From positions 1 through 64,000 of the forward strand of contig QZKB01000017.1 of NCBI GenBank assembly GCA_003599415.1: a stretch of 64,000 nt of DNA, written 5' to 3'. The translations under genes were made by a program, and so were the position numbers. The notes under the pieces are model-generated. The model did not search any database. It saw only the letters and a list, made by a program, of their open reading frames with translations, and was not told the DNA's origin. This DNA is from Ignavibacteriales bacterium. GTDB lineage: Bacteria > Bacteroidota > Ignavibacteria > Ignavibacteriales > SURF-24. Shown here piece after piece: positions 8,684 to 18,188 of this stretch (position 1 is its first letter; each line of letters opens with the position of its first letter).

Positions 8684-11600
8684 ATGAAATATAGTTTTTT
8701 GTTGATTGCGGTTTACTTGTTGTGCCTTGTAAATATAAGTGCGCAAACATCTCACGGGGATGTTATTTACCGCGCAAAAAATATTCATGCCGGCAATAAA
8801 GTGCGCGTAACATTTCATAACCATGGAATGCTTGGATCTCAGAAGGGTGACCAGAGCACAACATATGCAGGTGAGTGGCCGATTGGTACAGGCAAAGTTC
8901 AGATGGGAAATACTTCTGCTTATGTGATGACAGAATTAAGAGTTCCGGCAGGAACGGATCCGATTTCAGGTAAACAATTATATGAATATGTAACCCCTGC
9001 AATTTTCTGCGAAGGATGGGACCCGGATCTTTTCTCTCATGATTCTCTTGGAAGATTTTTAGGCTTTGAACCATTACCTGGTTATTTGAATACTTCTCAA
9101 AAAGAAAGCGACCCGGCACATGCAGTTGCAATGAGTAACCAGGCTTATACCTGGCCGGCGTTCTGGCCGGATAAAATGGAGGATGCTGCAGATGCAGGAT
9201 GGCGCGGACACTGGAACGGTTACTTCGGTAAAGACCAGAAGAATGCCGATGAGGAAAGCTTCTTTGTCCTTGATGATTATCAGTACAATAAAAGATTGAA
9301 AGGTTTGCAGCTTCCGCTACCGATTGAATCTGAAACTGACAGGGGCGGACTTGGATTAAAAACTACTGTACGCGGACTTCAATGGTCGAATCCTGACGCT
9401 GAAGATTGCATCTTCTGGTTGTACGACATAAAAAATATAGGTGAGCAGTATTTAACCAAAACAGTTTTTGGATGCAATGTTGGCGCATCCAGCGGTGGTT
9501 TGCTAAATAGCTCAGGTTCAGATTATGCAGATGATGCTGCACGATTTTACAGGGAGAAAGGTTTAGCCGTAAACTATGATATGGATAATACAGGTATCGG
9601 CGGTTATTCACCGGTGCCATGGGTCGGGTTTGCATTCCTTGAAAGCCCGGGCAATCCTTATGATGGAATTGATAATGACGGTGATGGTAACGATGCATTA
9701 TTACCGAATGGAGCTACCGGTAAAATAATTTCCGAAGATGATTTCACAAAGTTTTATGCCGTCGGAGATCCGATTGTAAAAATCAATTATGAAAATAATA
9801 CCTATGAACGTACAGTAACCACAATGCCTGCCGAAGGTATTACATTTAGCGTTAATGGTCATAATTATATATTACGCCCTAATGCGCCTTTATCTGAAAT
9901 TGAAAGAAATGGAGTTGATGATAACCTGAATGGTTTAATTGACGAAAACGATGGAACAACAACCCAGGATTCGGTTTCATTCTATCTTTATATTCGTTCT
10001 GAATATAATGATAAAGATTATCTTGCAGTAGATTATTTCTCCGGAGCCGGATTAGAAAATACTTTAATTGATGAACGCCGTGATGACGGAATAGATAACG
10101 ATTATGACTGGGATTCAAAACTTGATGATGTTGGTCTTGATGGTAAACCGGGTACGGGCGATCAGGGAGAGGGTGACGGGGTTCCGACACCGGGAGTTGG
10201 TGATTTGCCAGGCGAATCGAATGTTGACCTTGTTGACGTTGATGAATCTGACCAGATCGGATTGACAAGTTTTAAATTCTACAGGTACGGCACTCTTACT
10301 TACAGCAATGACGACCAGATGTGGGAGTATTCAAGACCCGGATACTTTGATAATAAAACAACAGAAACCGCAGATTATGATTATGTCTTTTCATCAGGAT
10401 ATTTCCCGCTACAGCCTGATCAGAAAGAATTCTTTTCAATAACTTTAATATACGGCTGGGATGAAACCGACATTATCCGTAACAAAGATATAGTTCAGAA
10501 AATCTATAACTCGAACTACAATTTTGCTATTGCTCCAAATAAACCCAAAGTAACGGCTGTTGCGGGAGATAAAACAGTTACACTTTATTGGGATGAGGGC
10601 GCCGAAGAAAGTTTTGACAGGTATTTAAGAGAGTATGATTTTGAAGGATATAAAATTTATAAAGCGTCATATCAAACTTTTGCAGATGCCGGAAGCATTA
10701 CTGACGGCCTTGGTTATGAAAGATTTAAAAAACCCGTTGCCATCTATGACAGGAAGGATGAAGTATTCGGATTCTTCCCAAAAGATTTTGGAACCGGTGT
10801 ACTGTTCAACCTTGGAAATGAAACAGGGCTTGTTCATTCATTTACAGATAACGACGTTATAAACGGAATTAAATATTTCTATGCAGTAACTGCTTTCGAC
10901 AGGGGAGACATTACAAAGAATATTGCCCCTTCCGAATGTACTATTTATGTAAGCGTTAATCAGAACGGCGAAATTGAATTGAGTGAAAACGTGATTACTG
11001 CAATTCCGCAGGCTCCTGCACTTGGATATGAAAAACCGGATTTTGATGTTGAGCCAACTATGGAAGGCGAAGGTATTACAAGCGGATATGTTGGAGTTGA
11101 TTTGATAAGTCCCGATTCACTTGTTAACGGAGATGAATACCAGATAAGATTTCTTGATCAATCAATTGACGGAAGAGATAATGACTTTAACGGTTTGATT
11201 GACAACCAGGATGATAATGAATTGCTTCCAACAGAAACTACCGGTTACGTATTAAGAAATGTTACTCAGAATATAACTTATGATACTGTTTGGTTTAAAG
11301 AATATCGTCAGACTGTGTCCATGGCAACGGGGAACGATACTACTGTTTTGATTAAAAATCTTTTTGATGATGATGACGGCGATTCACATACGATGCACAG
11401 GGTACAGGAAGGAATGAAAGTAACAGTTTATAATCCTGAACCAAGTGTTATTGACAGGCCGGATCTTGGAATCAATAATGGAATAAGGTGGAGTGAAAAC
11501 ATCGATCCTGCAAACACATATGATCTGAAGTTTGGTCAGTTTAAACAAATGGGTTTTATGCCGGGAACACCTTATCCAAGACAGTTCAAAATTATTTTCT

Positions 11601-12334
11601 ATAATGAGGTGGTTGATTCTTCAGATAAAATAGGAATACCGCTGGCAGCGAATAAGAAACCTTATCCATTACCGGCACAACCGGTTAACTTTAAAATATT
11701 TGACCTGCTGAGCGGAGACCAGTTGACCTGCGGATTTGTGGATCAGTCCGTTGATAAGAAAATTACTCCGAAAGGATTTTATTCCGCAAAGGATAATATT
11801 ATTTTCTACGAGAAGCTTTCAAACGATTCTACCCTGATTACGTTTAACCTTCTGAACAATGCAGATGAAGATACTGTTTTCTATCAGACTTATGGTAAAG
11901 GTTACCTTGGTGCCGGGGATACTTTATATCTTTATACAGATCTTCCTTATAATGGCAACACAAAATATCGCTTCAAAGTAAGCGGACAAAAAATAAACAG
12001 CGAAGTTGCCAAACAAAGTCTTGACAGGATTAAAGTTGTTCCCAATCCATACGTTGTTACTGCATTGTGGGAACCGCAGAATCCTTATTCATCGGGAAGA
12101 GGACCACGCAAGGTACAGTTTATTCACCTGCCTGAAAAATGTACCATAAGAATTTATACGCTTGATGGTACTCTGGTTAGAAAACTTGAACACGATTCGA
12201 ACATGAGAGACGGCAGCGAAAGCTGGGATCTGCTTACCAAAGACAATATGGATATTTCCTATGGCGTTTACATTTATCATGTTGAAGCACCGGGATTGGG
12301 AGAATACGTAAACAGGCTTCTTATAATTAAATAA
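8684..12334 (+). CDS. Large secreted protein with DGxDNDxDG calcium-type repeats and a C-terminal sorting-like domain
   Basis: A 1216-aa exported protein of unknown function. The signal peptide ends VNISAQ (about residue 21). Four acidic DGxDNDxDG-type motifs occur, at about residues 326 (DGIDNDGDG), 410 (GVDDNLNGLIDENDG), 467 (DGIDNDYD) and 828 (DGRDNDFNG). They resemble thrombospondin type-3 or EF-hand-like calcium loops. Fibronectin-like segments are probable around 620-760. The C-terminus (VVPNPYV at about 1118, ending YVNRLLIIK) looks like a divergent type IX sorting tail of the kind seen in this group. The start at 8684 is set by GGAG 9 nt upstream; a TTG at 8660 in the same frame is less likely. 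It is the last gene of a run with the TonB receptor and PorV-like protein, suggesting a surface complex. Confidence 0.7.
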   Translation: MKYSFLLIAVYLLCLVNISAQTSHGDVIYRAKNIHAGNKVRVTFHNHGMLGSQKGDQSTTYAGEWPIGTGKVQMGNTSAYVMTELRVPAGTDPISGKQLYEYVTPAIFCEGWDPDLFSHDSLGRFLGFEPLPGYLNTSQKESDPAHAVAMSNQAYTWPAFWPDKMEDAADAGWRGHWNGYFGKDQKNADEESFFVLDDYQYNKRLKGLQLPLPIESETDRGGLGLKTTVRGLQWSNPDAEDCIFWLYDIKNIGEQYLTKTVFGCNVGASSGGLLNSSGSDYADDAARFYREKGLAVNYDMDNTGIGGYSPVPWVGFAFLESPGNPYDGIDNDGDGNDALLPNGATGKIISEDDFTKFYAVGDPIVKINYENNTYERTVTTMPAEGITFSVNGHNYILRPNAPLSEIERNGVDDNLNGLIDENDGTTTQDSVSFYLYIRSEYNDKDYLAVDYFSGAGLENTLIDERRDDGIDNDYDWDSKLDDVGLDGKPGTGDQGEGDGVPTPGVGDLPGESNVDLVDVDESDQIGLTSFKFYRYGTLTYSNDDQMWEYSRPGYFDNKTTETADYDYVFSSGYFPLQPDQKEFFSITLIYGWDETDIIRNKDIVQKIYNSNYNFAIAPNKPKVTAVAGDKTVTLYWDEGAEESFDRYLREYDFEGYKIYKASYQTFADAGSITDGLGYERFKKPVAIYDRKDEVFGFFPKDFGTGVLFNLGNETGLVHSFTDNDVINGIKYFYAVTAFDRGDITKNIAPSECTIYVSVNQNGEIELSENVITAIPQAPALGYEKPDFDVEPTMEGEGITSGYVGVDLISPDSLVNGDEYQIRFLDQSIDGRDNDFNGLIDNQDDNELLPTETTGYVLRNVTQNITYDTVWFKEYRQTVSMATGNDTTVLIKNLFDDDDGDSHTMHRVQEGMKVTVYNPEPSVIDRPDLGINNGIRWSENIDPANTYDLKFGQFKQMGFMPGTPYPRQFKIIFYNEVVDSSDKIGIPLAANKKPYPLPAQPVNFKIFDLLSGDQLTCGFVDQSVDKKITPKGFYSAKDNIIFYEKLSNDSTLITFNLLNNADEDTVFYQTYGKGYLGAGDTLYLYTDLPYNGNTKYRFKVSGQKINSEVAKQSLDRIKVVPNPYVVTALWEPQNPYSSGRGPRKVQFIHLPEKCTIRIYTLDGTLVRKLEHDSNMRDGSESWDLLTKDNMDISYGVYIYHVEAPGLGEYVNRLLIIK

Positions 12335-12392
12335 TGGATTTATTGTTAATCTGATTTTTTGTAAACTGAGAAGCAGTTAAAGAATTTATTTA

Positions 12393-12427
12393 GCGGCACA
12401 GGTAAATACTGTGCTGCATCTTTTCTT
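12393..12427 (+). terminator. Terminator-like hairpin
   Basis: GCGGCACAG (12393-12401) pairs with CTGTGCTGC (12409-12417), 9 bp with one G-U, across a 7-nt loop. ATCTTTTCTT follows. It would end the transcript of the large secreted protein, but it abuts the next start codon at 12430. Confidence 0.55.
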
Positions 12428-12429
12428 AA

Positions 12430-13845
12430 ATGCATTATATGATTATAACACTACTAATTTTAAGCTTACTTCAGATTTTCAATACGGATGAAAAAGATAC
12501 TGTAGTTGCGCAGTTCGGAAAGCATAAAATAACGCTGGAAGAATTTAAGATTGCCTACCTTGATGTAATTAAAAAACCTAACACATTTGATTCTAAAAAA
12601 TTAAGAGAAATTTTTCTTGATGAAATGATTGCCGCAAGATTACTTGCTGAAAATGCCGCGGAACTTAAAATTGATCGGAACCCGATGCTTCAATTAAGAT
12701 TTAATTCTTACAAGGAAAAATGTTTACGTGATACTCACTTCGAAAAAGTTGTTAAGCCGCTCATTCATATTGAAGAAAAGGATATTGAAGAAGCATATTC
12801 ATTTACTCAGGAAGAAAGAAATATCAGCCACCTTTTTTTAAAAAGTGAAACGCAGGCAGACAGCTACTATGTTATGCTTCAGAATGGAGCTTCATTCGAT
12901 AGCCTTGCCAAAATAGTTTTTACTGATACGGTACTGTCAAATAACGGCGGCAGCCTTGGCTGGGTGCAATGGGCTGAAATGGATTATGACCTTGGAATGG
13001 CGGCATTCCGTTTACCTGTCGGCAGAATCTCTGCACCAGTAAAATCCCAGTTCGGCTATCATATAGTAAAGGTAAATGATTTTAAAAAGAAACCTCTTAT
13101 AACAAGACAGGAATACATAATTGCCAGGGAAAAGACAAAGTATCAGCTTGAATATAAACTTGGTGATAAATATGCTTTTGATTACATAGAGAATATGCTG
13201 AAGCAGGCGAAGGTTACATTGAATCCTGATGTTATGGAACTTGTTGATAACAAACTTGCCGAACAGTTTAAAAGAAAACCAACGCAGTATGATCAGATGT
13301 CGGAAATTCAGCTTGACGATTCCGAAATAAATAAGCTTGAAACAAGTCTTTGGGATTTAAGGAATGAGACAATGGCAACTATAAACGGAAAGCCTATGAC
13401 AGTTGGTGAGTTTATGGGTTTTATGAATTACATTCCTTATAAAGCAATATACAACGGGTTCAAATCAGCATTTGATTATTCTGTAAGAGATTTTCTGATT
13501 ACTGATGAGGCCCGGGGACTCGGACTCGGCTCTTCTGAAAAAGTAAAAATGAAATTCAATCTTTATAAAGAATATGTGCTGCAAACAGAAATGAAGAAAA
13601 TGCTTGTAAGAGGTGTTGAGGCGAATGATTCTGATCTAAAAAATTATTATGAAGAGCATAAGGCAAACTATAACGGGGCAACCTTCGAAGAAATGAAGGA
13701 GAAAATCAAACCATTGGTTCTCAGTCAGAAAAAACGGGATGTTGTTCCGGCTTATATTAAAAAGCTTATTGGTAAAATGAAAATAGAAAAGCATATGGAT
13801 TTTATTCATGACTATTACGATGACTTGCTGAACCGGACAAATTAA
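12430..13845 (+). CDS. SurA/PpiC-type peptidyl-prolyl cis-trans isomerase
   Basis: A 471-aa periplasmic foldase with a short N-terminal hydrophobic segment, a SurA-like helical region, and a parvulin (PpiC rotamase) domain at about residues 130-230. The parvulin domain shows ISHLFLK, NNGGSLGWV and GQFGYHIVK-type blocks (here SQFGYHIVKV). A second helical chaperone-like region fills the C-terminal half and contains a degenerate second module (MATINGKPMTVGEFMGF). Such proteins help outer-membrane barrels and secreted proteins fold in the periplasm, which suits the neighbouring cargo genes. No good ribosome site is visible; ATG 12430 or 12439 are equivalent choices. Confidence 0.8.
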   Translation: MHYMIITLLILSLLQIFNTDEKDTVVAQFGKHKITLEEFKIAYLDVIKKPNTFDSKKLREIFLDEMIAARLLAENAAELKIDRNPMLQLRFNSYKEKCLRDTHFEKVVKPLIHIEEKDIEEAYSFTQEERNISHLFLKSETQADSYYVMLQNGASFDSLAKIVFTDTVLSNNGGSLGWVQWAEMDYDLGMAAFRLPVGRISAPVKSQFGYHIVKVNDFKKKPLITRQEYIIAREKTKYQLEYKLGDKYAFDYIENMLKQAKVTLNPDVMELVDNKLAEQFKRKPTQYDQMSEIQLDDSEINKLETSLWDLRNETMATINGKPMTVGEFMGFMNYIPYKAIYNGFKSAFDYSVRDFLITDEARGLGLGSSEKVKMKFNLYKEYVLQTEMKKMLVRGVEANDSDLKNYYEEHKANYNGATFEEMKEKIKPLVLSQKKRDVVPAYIKKLIGKMKIEKHMDFIHDYYDDLLNRTN

Positions 13846-13865
13846 ATTTTTGCAAAAGGAGTTTT

Positions 13866-16772
13866 ATGATAAGAATTTATACCAAATCTTTCTTTTTCAT
13901 TTTGATTTTTAATACTCTTCTCGCTGCTCAGGTTACAGGATTGCTGGAAGACTTTAATGACGGTGACATCTCAGGGTGGAAGGCTGACCACGAAAGGACT
14001 TTTCAGCTATCATCGGAGAGCGGTTCACTTAAAATAAATTATACAAGAACAGCCAGCAGTGATATATGGGATAATTTTAATTTTACTCCTCCTGCTGTTG
14101 TTGATTTGTCAAATAACAGAGTGATAAGCGTAAAAGTAAAATCATCTGTTAGTACACAGCTTACGTTCAAACCAATCTACCAGGATAATTCAAATGACTG
14201 GCTGCAGGCAAACCTTTTGGGAGATAATACCTGGAAAACCGTAACATTCAAAGTGGTTACTGCTAATCTTAAGATGACTAAAATGTATCTTTATCTTGAC
14301 GGCGGCTCCGCTACAATAAAATCCGGTGTCGTTCTTTTTGATGAAATAAGGTTTGGTGATTCTGTGCTTGTATCTTCACTTGATTGGGTTCAATTGGACA
14401 AAGCAATTGAAGTAGCTGAAACGCTTCTTCAAAATTCAATTGAAGGAACAGGTGAAGGTCAGTTTCCCTCGGGATCAAAAAATATTTTACAATTTGTTCT
14501 TAATTATTCTAAAGGACTTAAAACAAACTCATCAACTAAACAAACCGATGTTGATGAGGCTGTGAATTCTCTTTATAATGCATGCTCTACATTTGAATCA
14601 TCTGTTATTGCTTCAGCAATTGGTCTTGTTGATGACAAAGCTACAAAGCAGACAAGATATTTATATATGAATCTTGATCGCTTGCAAAAAAGAGCGTTGC
14701 TGTTTGGAATGCACGATGCTACAGGTTACGGCGTTGGATGGAGTGGTGATGATGAGAGGAGTGACGTTAAAGATGTATGCGGGGATTATCCTGCAGTATT
14801 TAGTGAAGACCTTTCCGGTGTTGATGCCGAAAGCGATGATGATCTTGAAAACAAATATTACCGGTTGTCTTCGGCTTATAACCGTGGGTCTGTAATTACG
14901 ATGTGCTGGCATCAGCTTGATCCTGACAACCGAAGTTTTTACGCGGCTGATATAAATAACGAAAGGATCGTAGAAAAAATTATTCCCAGCGGCTTGCGCC
15001 ACAATGATTATAAAATCAGATTGAACAGGCTGGGTCGTTTCTTCAAATCTCTTCGCGGGCAAAACGGTGAATCTGTTCCTCTTATCATTCGGCCTTACCA
15101 CGAACATCTTGGCAACTGGTTCTGGTGGGGACCAGCGCATTGTACAACGCAGGAGTTTAACACGCTCTGGCAATTTACTGTTAGTTACCTTCGGGATTCT
15201 CTTAATGTGCACAATCTTATCTGGGCAATTTCTCCTCCGGCTGATCTTATTAATTATGAGGGCGAATATTTTCGTGTTTATCCCGGTGATGATTTTGTGG
15301 ATTTGTTCGGCGGTGATTTTTATTTTGGCGATGTTGTTGATGAGGATGACAGAAATCTTTTCCTTCAGTCGGTTCAGTCGATTGCAAAAAACTCTTTAGC
15401 TAAAAATAAAGTCTCGGCTTTAACTGAAGTTGGACAGGAAGGACTTGATACACAGGATTGGTTTATAAGAATTCTACTTGATCCGCTTAAGTATGATTCT
15501 GTAGCTTCAAAAATTGTTTATGCTGCGGTATGGAGAAATGCAAATACATCACATCATTTCGCCCCGTATCCGGGTGATCCAAGCGTACCTGATTTTATTA
15601 AATTCTATAACGATTCATATACATTATTTTCTGCTGATCTGCCGGCAATGTATTCTTATCCTGAACCTGATGTTACTCCGCCTGTATTTCTCACTGCTTC
15701 TGATACTACGATTTTGTTCACATCAACTAAAGCTAAGATTGAAGTTGAGACTAATGAACGCGCTTACCTTAAATATAGTTTTTCTAATGAGCCTTATGAA
15801 AATATGGTTAATTCATTCGAGAGAGGTGAAGGAACTTATAATCATTCAACTTTTATTGATGTTGTGCAGGGCGAGGGTAAAACTATTTATGTAAAAGCTG
15901 CCGATTTATATGGCAATTCAACTCCGGATCCGCTTGTAATTAATATTGTAGTTGATACAATGCAGGCGCCCGTTGCATGGAATGATTTATTATATCCAAC
16001 TAAAGAATGGTTATCGGGTGTTTCTCCATTGGGTACAAGCGCCACATCAGCAACAATATTAAATTCTGTAAGAACAGTTTATTTTAGAAAAGTATTGAAG
16101 CTTGATGCAAATCCGGCAACAATGGCAATATTATTAAGATGCTACGGCGGTGCTGCAATTTATATAAATGGGAATGAATATAAGCGGGTAAACCTTCCGG
16201 TTGATTCTGAATTAAGTTATGATACTGATCCGACTACCGGCGCACAGGTTAATAAATCATTTACGCTTGATACAACAGCACTGAAATATTTTCATACCGG
16301 AGAAAATCTTATTGCTGTAGAAGTACATTCACTTCCTCAGTCTTCTGTTGATGGTTTTAATATGCAGGTATTTAATCAGCAGGGAAGTCTTATTCCTCTT
16401 GGTTCGGAATGGACTTATTATGATAAAGGCTCAAAGCCGCAGGATATGAAACTTAGTGACGTAACTATGGTTGCTTTAAACGGAGATGGAGTGCCTGCGG
16501 ATTTCAAACTTTATTCGAACTATCCGAATCCTTTCAATCCGTCAACTGTTGTTCGTTATGATTTACCTGAGAGTGATAAAGTTATAGTTGATGTTTATAA
16601 CATAGTTGGTCAGCGTGTTGCAATCCTGTTCAATGGTTATCAAAGTGCCGGCAGGTACGAACTTAGATTTGATGCAGGAAATATTAATGGCGGGTTAGCG
16701 AGCGGCATCTATACACTTCAGGTAAGAACAAGTGAATTCAGCAAAGCGCTCAAGATGATGCTTATGAAATAA
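13866..16772 (+). CDS. Type IX-secreted GH26 endo-beta-mannanase
   Basis: A 968-aa secreted hydrolase. The signal peptide (ends LLAAQ) is followed by a CBM-like beta-sandwich (about 24-160), a helical FIVAR-like segment (about 175-250) and a GH26 catalytic domain (about 265-590). The family signatures are clear: RPYHEHLGNWFWWG with acid/base E413, and ALTEVGQ with nucleophile E521. Downstream are an Ig-like region, a galactose-binding-like domain, and a C-terminal sorting tail (YPNPFNPSTVVRYDLP at about 885; ends KMMLMK). It should cut beta-1,4-mannan or glucomannan outside the cell. AAAGGAG just upstream supports the start. The GPH symporter and GH130 phosphorylase about 7-8 kb downstream could use its products. 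GH26 also includes lichenases and xylanases, so mannan is likely but not proved. Confidence 0.88.
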   Translation: MIRIYTKSFFFILIFNTLLAAQVTGLLEDFNDGDISGWKADHERTFQLSSESGSLKINYTRTASSDIWDNFNFTPPAVVDLSNNRVISVKVKSSVSTQLTFKPIYQDNSNDWLQANLLGDNTWKTVTFKVVTANLKMTKMYLYLDGGSATIKSGVVLFDEIRFGDSVLVSSLDWVQLDKAIEVAETLLQNSIEGTGEGQFPSGSKNILQFVLNYSKGLKTNSSTKQTDVDEAVNSLYNACSTFESSVIASAIGLVDDKATKQTRYLYMNLDRLQKRALLFGMHDATGYGVGWSGDDERSDVKDVCGDYPAVFSEDLSGVDAESDDDLENKYYRLSSAYNRGSVITMCWHQLDPDNRSFYAADINNERIVEKIIPSGLRHNDYKIRLNRLGRFFKSLRGQNGESVPLIIRPYHEHLGNWFWWGPAHCTTQEFNTLWQFTVSYLRDSLNVHNLIWAISPPADLINYEGEYFRVYPGDDFVDLFGGDFYFGDVVDEDDRNLFLQSVQSIAKNSLAKNKVSALTEVGQEGLDTQDWFIRILLDPLKYDSVASKIVYAAVWRNANTSHHFAPYPGDPSVPDFIKFYNDSYTLFSADLPAMYSYPEPDVTPPVFLTASDTTILFTSTKAKIEVETNERAYLKYSFSNEPYENMVNSFERGEGTYNHSTFIDVVQGEGKTIYVKAADLYGNSTPDPLVINIVVDTMQAPVAWNDLLYPTKEWLSGVSPLGTSATSATILNSVRTVYFRKVLKLDANPATMAILLRCYGGAAIYINGNEYKRVNLPVDSELSYDTDPTTGAQVNKSFTLDTTALKYFHTGENLIAVEVHSLPQSSVDGFNMQVFNQQGSLIPLGSEWTYYDKGSKPQDMKLSDVTMVALNGDGVPADFKLYSNYPNPFNPSTVVRYDLPESDKVIVDVYNIVGQRVAILFNGYQSAGRYELRFDAGNINGGLASGIYTLQVRTSEFSKALKMMLMK

Positions 16773-16778
16773 TTCTTA

Positions 16779-16835
16779 GCATCTTTGCGATTTAGCGGTG
16801 AATATATTTACCGCCAGGTCACAAAGACACAAAGG
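16779..16835. repeat. Imperfect inverted repeat (REP-like intergenic element)
   Basis: The arm ATCTTTGCGATTTAGCGGTG (16781-16800) is complementary, with a few G-U or mismatch positions, to the arm ACCGCCAGGTCACAAAGAC (16810-16828), giving a stem of about 24 bp around an AT-rich centre. Its CACAAAGACACAAAG motif resembles CGCAAAGACGCAAAG-type intergenic repeats familiar from many environmental genomes. It lies between the mannanase and the FAD oxidoreductase. Confidence 0.6.
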
Positions 16836-16886
16836 TTTTTCTGTTTGGAGGGGCAGGGGCAGTACAAATTATTTGTATCTTTGCAT

Positions 16887-18122
16887 ATGCATTCTCAACA
16901 TTTTAAAATCGGAATAATTGGCGGTGGTGCAGCAGGGTTGATGTCTGCAATTTCTGCCGGTGAATCGGGTTGTAAAAACATTGCGCTGTTCGAAGGTAAT
17001 GTAAGATGCGGAACAAAAATTCTTATGTCCGGCGGAACCCGATGCAATGTTACGAACAAATCGGTTACTCCAAAACAATTTTTCGGTGGTAACAGGAATT
17101 TTATTAAGAACGTTCTTTCCGCTTTTAATGATCAGAGAACGATTCAGTTCTTCAAATCAATTGGAGTAGAATTAAAATTAGAACCAACGGGTAAATACTT
17201 CCCGGTTGATAATGAGGCCAAATCTGTATTGAATGCGCTGATCAGGAAGGCAAACGAATATAATGTTCAGATATTTCATTCAACTAAAATAAATGATATA
17301 AAATTTGATGATAACAAATTTGAGATTCACTCAGGCGATAAAAAATTTTACTGTAACAAGGTGATACTTACAACCGGGGGAAAATCTTATCCTTCTACGG
17401 GTAGTGATGGAAGCGGTTACGGTTTAGCCCATAAGTTCAGTCATTCAATTAATCCTTTGTTCCCGGCGCTCTCACCAATACTTCTGGATGAACCAATTAT
17501 TAAACAGTTGAGCGGAATAACAATTCCTGCCGCACTTATATTATTCCTGAATAATAAAAAAGAAATTTCATTTACTGATTCACTTCTGTTTACTCATTTC
17601 GGAATAAGCGGCCCTGCGGTGCTGAATATAAGTCGTGAAGTTGAAAGACTAAAAAATGAAAAAATAAAATTGGCGCTTAACGTAATACCCCAATATAATT
17701 CTGAAGAATTCCGGGATGAAATTAAAGAGCAAAAACAAATTAACCCTGACAGGTCAATTGGTAATTACTTAAAACAATTTGTACCGGAAAGATTAAGTAA
17801 TGCACTAATTGAAATTACCGGTATTGATACCGGGAAAAAGTTGAAAAGGATTTCGAATAGTGAAATGAAAACTCTTATTGAATGTTTCACAAATTATAAT
17901 CTTAAATTTTTCGGAGTGAAAGGATTTAGCCAGGCGGAAGCAACTGCAGGAGGGATTCCTCTTGATGAAGTAAAGTATCAAAGTCTGGAATCCAGGTTTC
18001 AACCGGGATTATTTTTTGCTGGTGAAATTCTTGATGTTGATGGTTTACTCGGAGGATATAATTTTCAATGGGCATGGAGCAGTGGTTATGTGGCGGGTAA
18101 AGCTGCTGCATCAAATAACTGA
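16887..18122 (+). CDS. NAD(P)/FAD-dependent oxidoreductase, HI0933/YhiN family
   Basis: A 411-aa flavoprotein of the HI0933/YhiN (BaiN-like) family. It has an N-terminal dinucleotide-binding motif (IGIIGGGAAGLMSA), the family block KILMSGGTRCNVTN, a middle segment TTGGKSYPSTGSDGSGY, and a C-terminal FAD motif (FFAGEILDVDGLLGGYNFQWAWSSGYVAG). The physiological substrate of most members is unsettled. The start at 16887 puts the FAD motif about 8 residues from the N-terminus; longer in-frame extensions back to 16785 read through the upstream inverted repeat and are unlikely. It is not obviously tied to the surrounding polysaccharide genes. Confidence 0.85.
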   Translation: MHSQHFKIGIIGGGAAGLMSAISAGESGCKNIALFEGNVRCGTKILMSGGTRCNVTNKSVTPKQFFGGNRNFIKNVLSAFNDQRTIQFFKSIGVELKLEPTGKYFPVDNEAKSVLNALIRKANEYNVQIFHSTKINDIKFDDNKFEIHSGDKKFYCNKVILTTGGKSYPSTGSDGSGYGLAHKFSHSINPLFPALSPILLDEPIIKQLSGITIPAALILFLNNKKEISFTDSLLFTHFGISGPAVLNISREVERLKNEKIKLALNVIPQYNSEEFRDEIKEQKQINPDRSIGNYLKQFVPERLSNALIEITGIDTGKKLKRISNSEMKTLIECFTNYNLKFFGVKGFSQAEATAGGIPLDEVKYQSLESRFQPGLFFAGEILDVDGLLGGYNFQWAWSSGYVAGKAAASNN

Positions 18123-18188
18123 TAGCTGAATCAGATTGCTGATTGGAAGATGATTTCGTAATTTTTCGTTAGTCGAACAAATAAACCA

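Noticed and set aside
16785-16886. N-terminal extension of the FAD oxidoreductase
   Set aside because: Reads through an inverted repeat, and the FAD motif would lie too far from the N-terminus; the start at 16887 is better.
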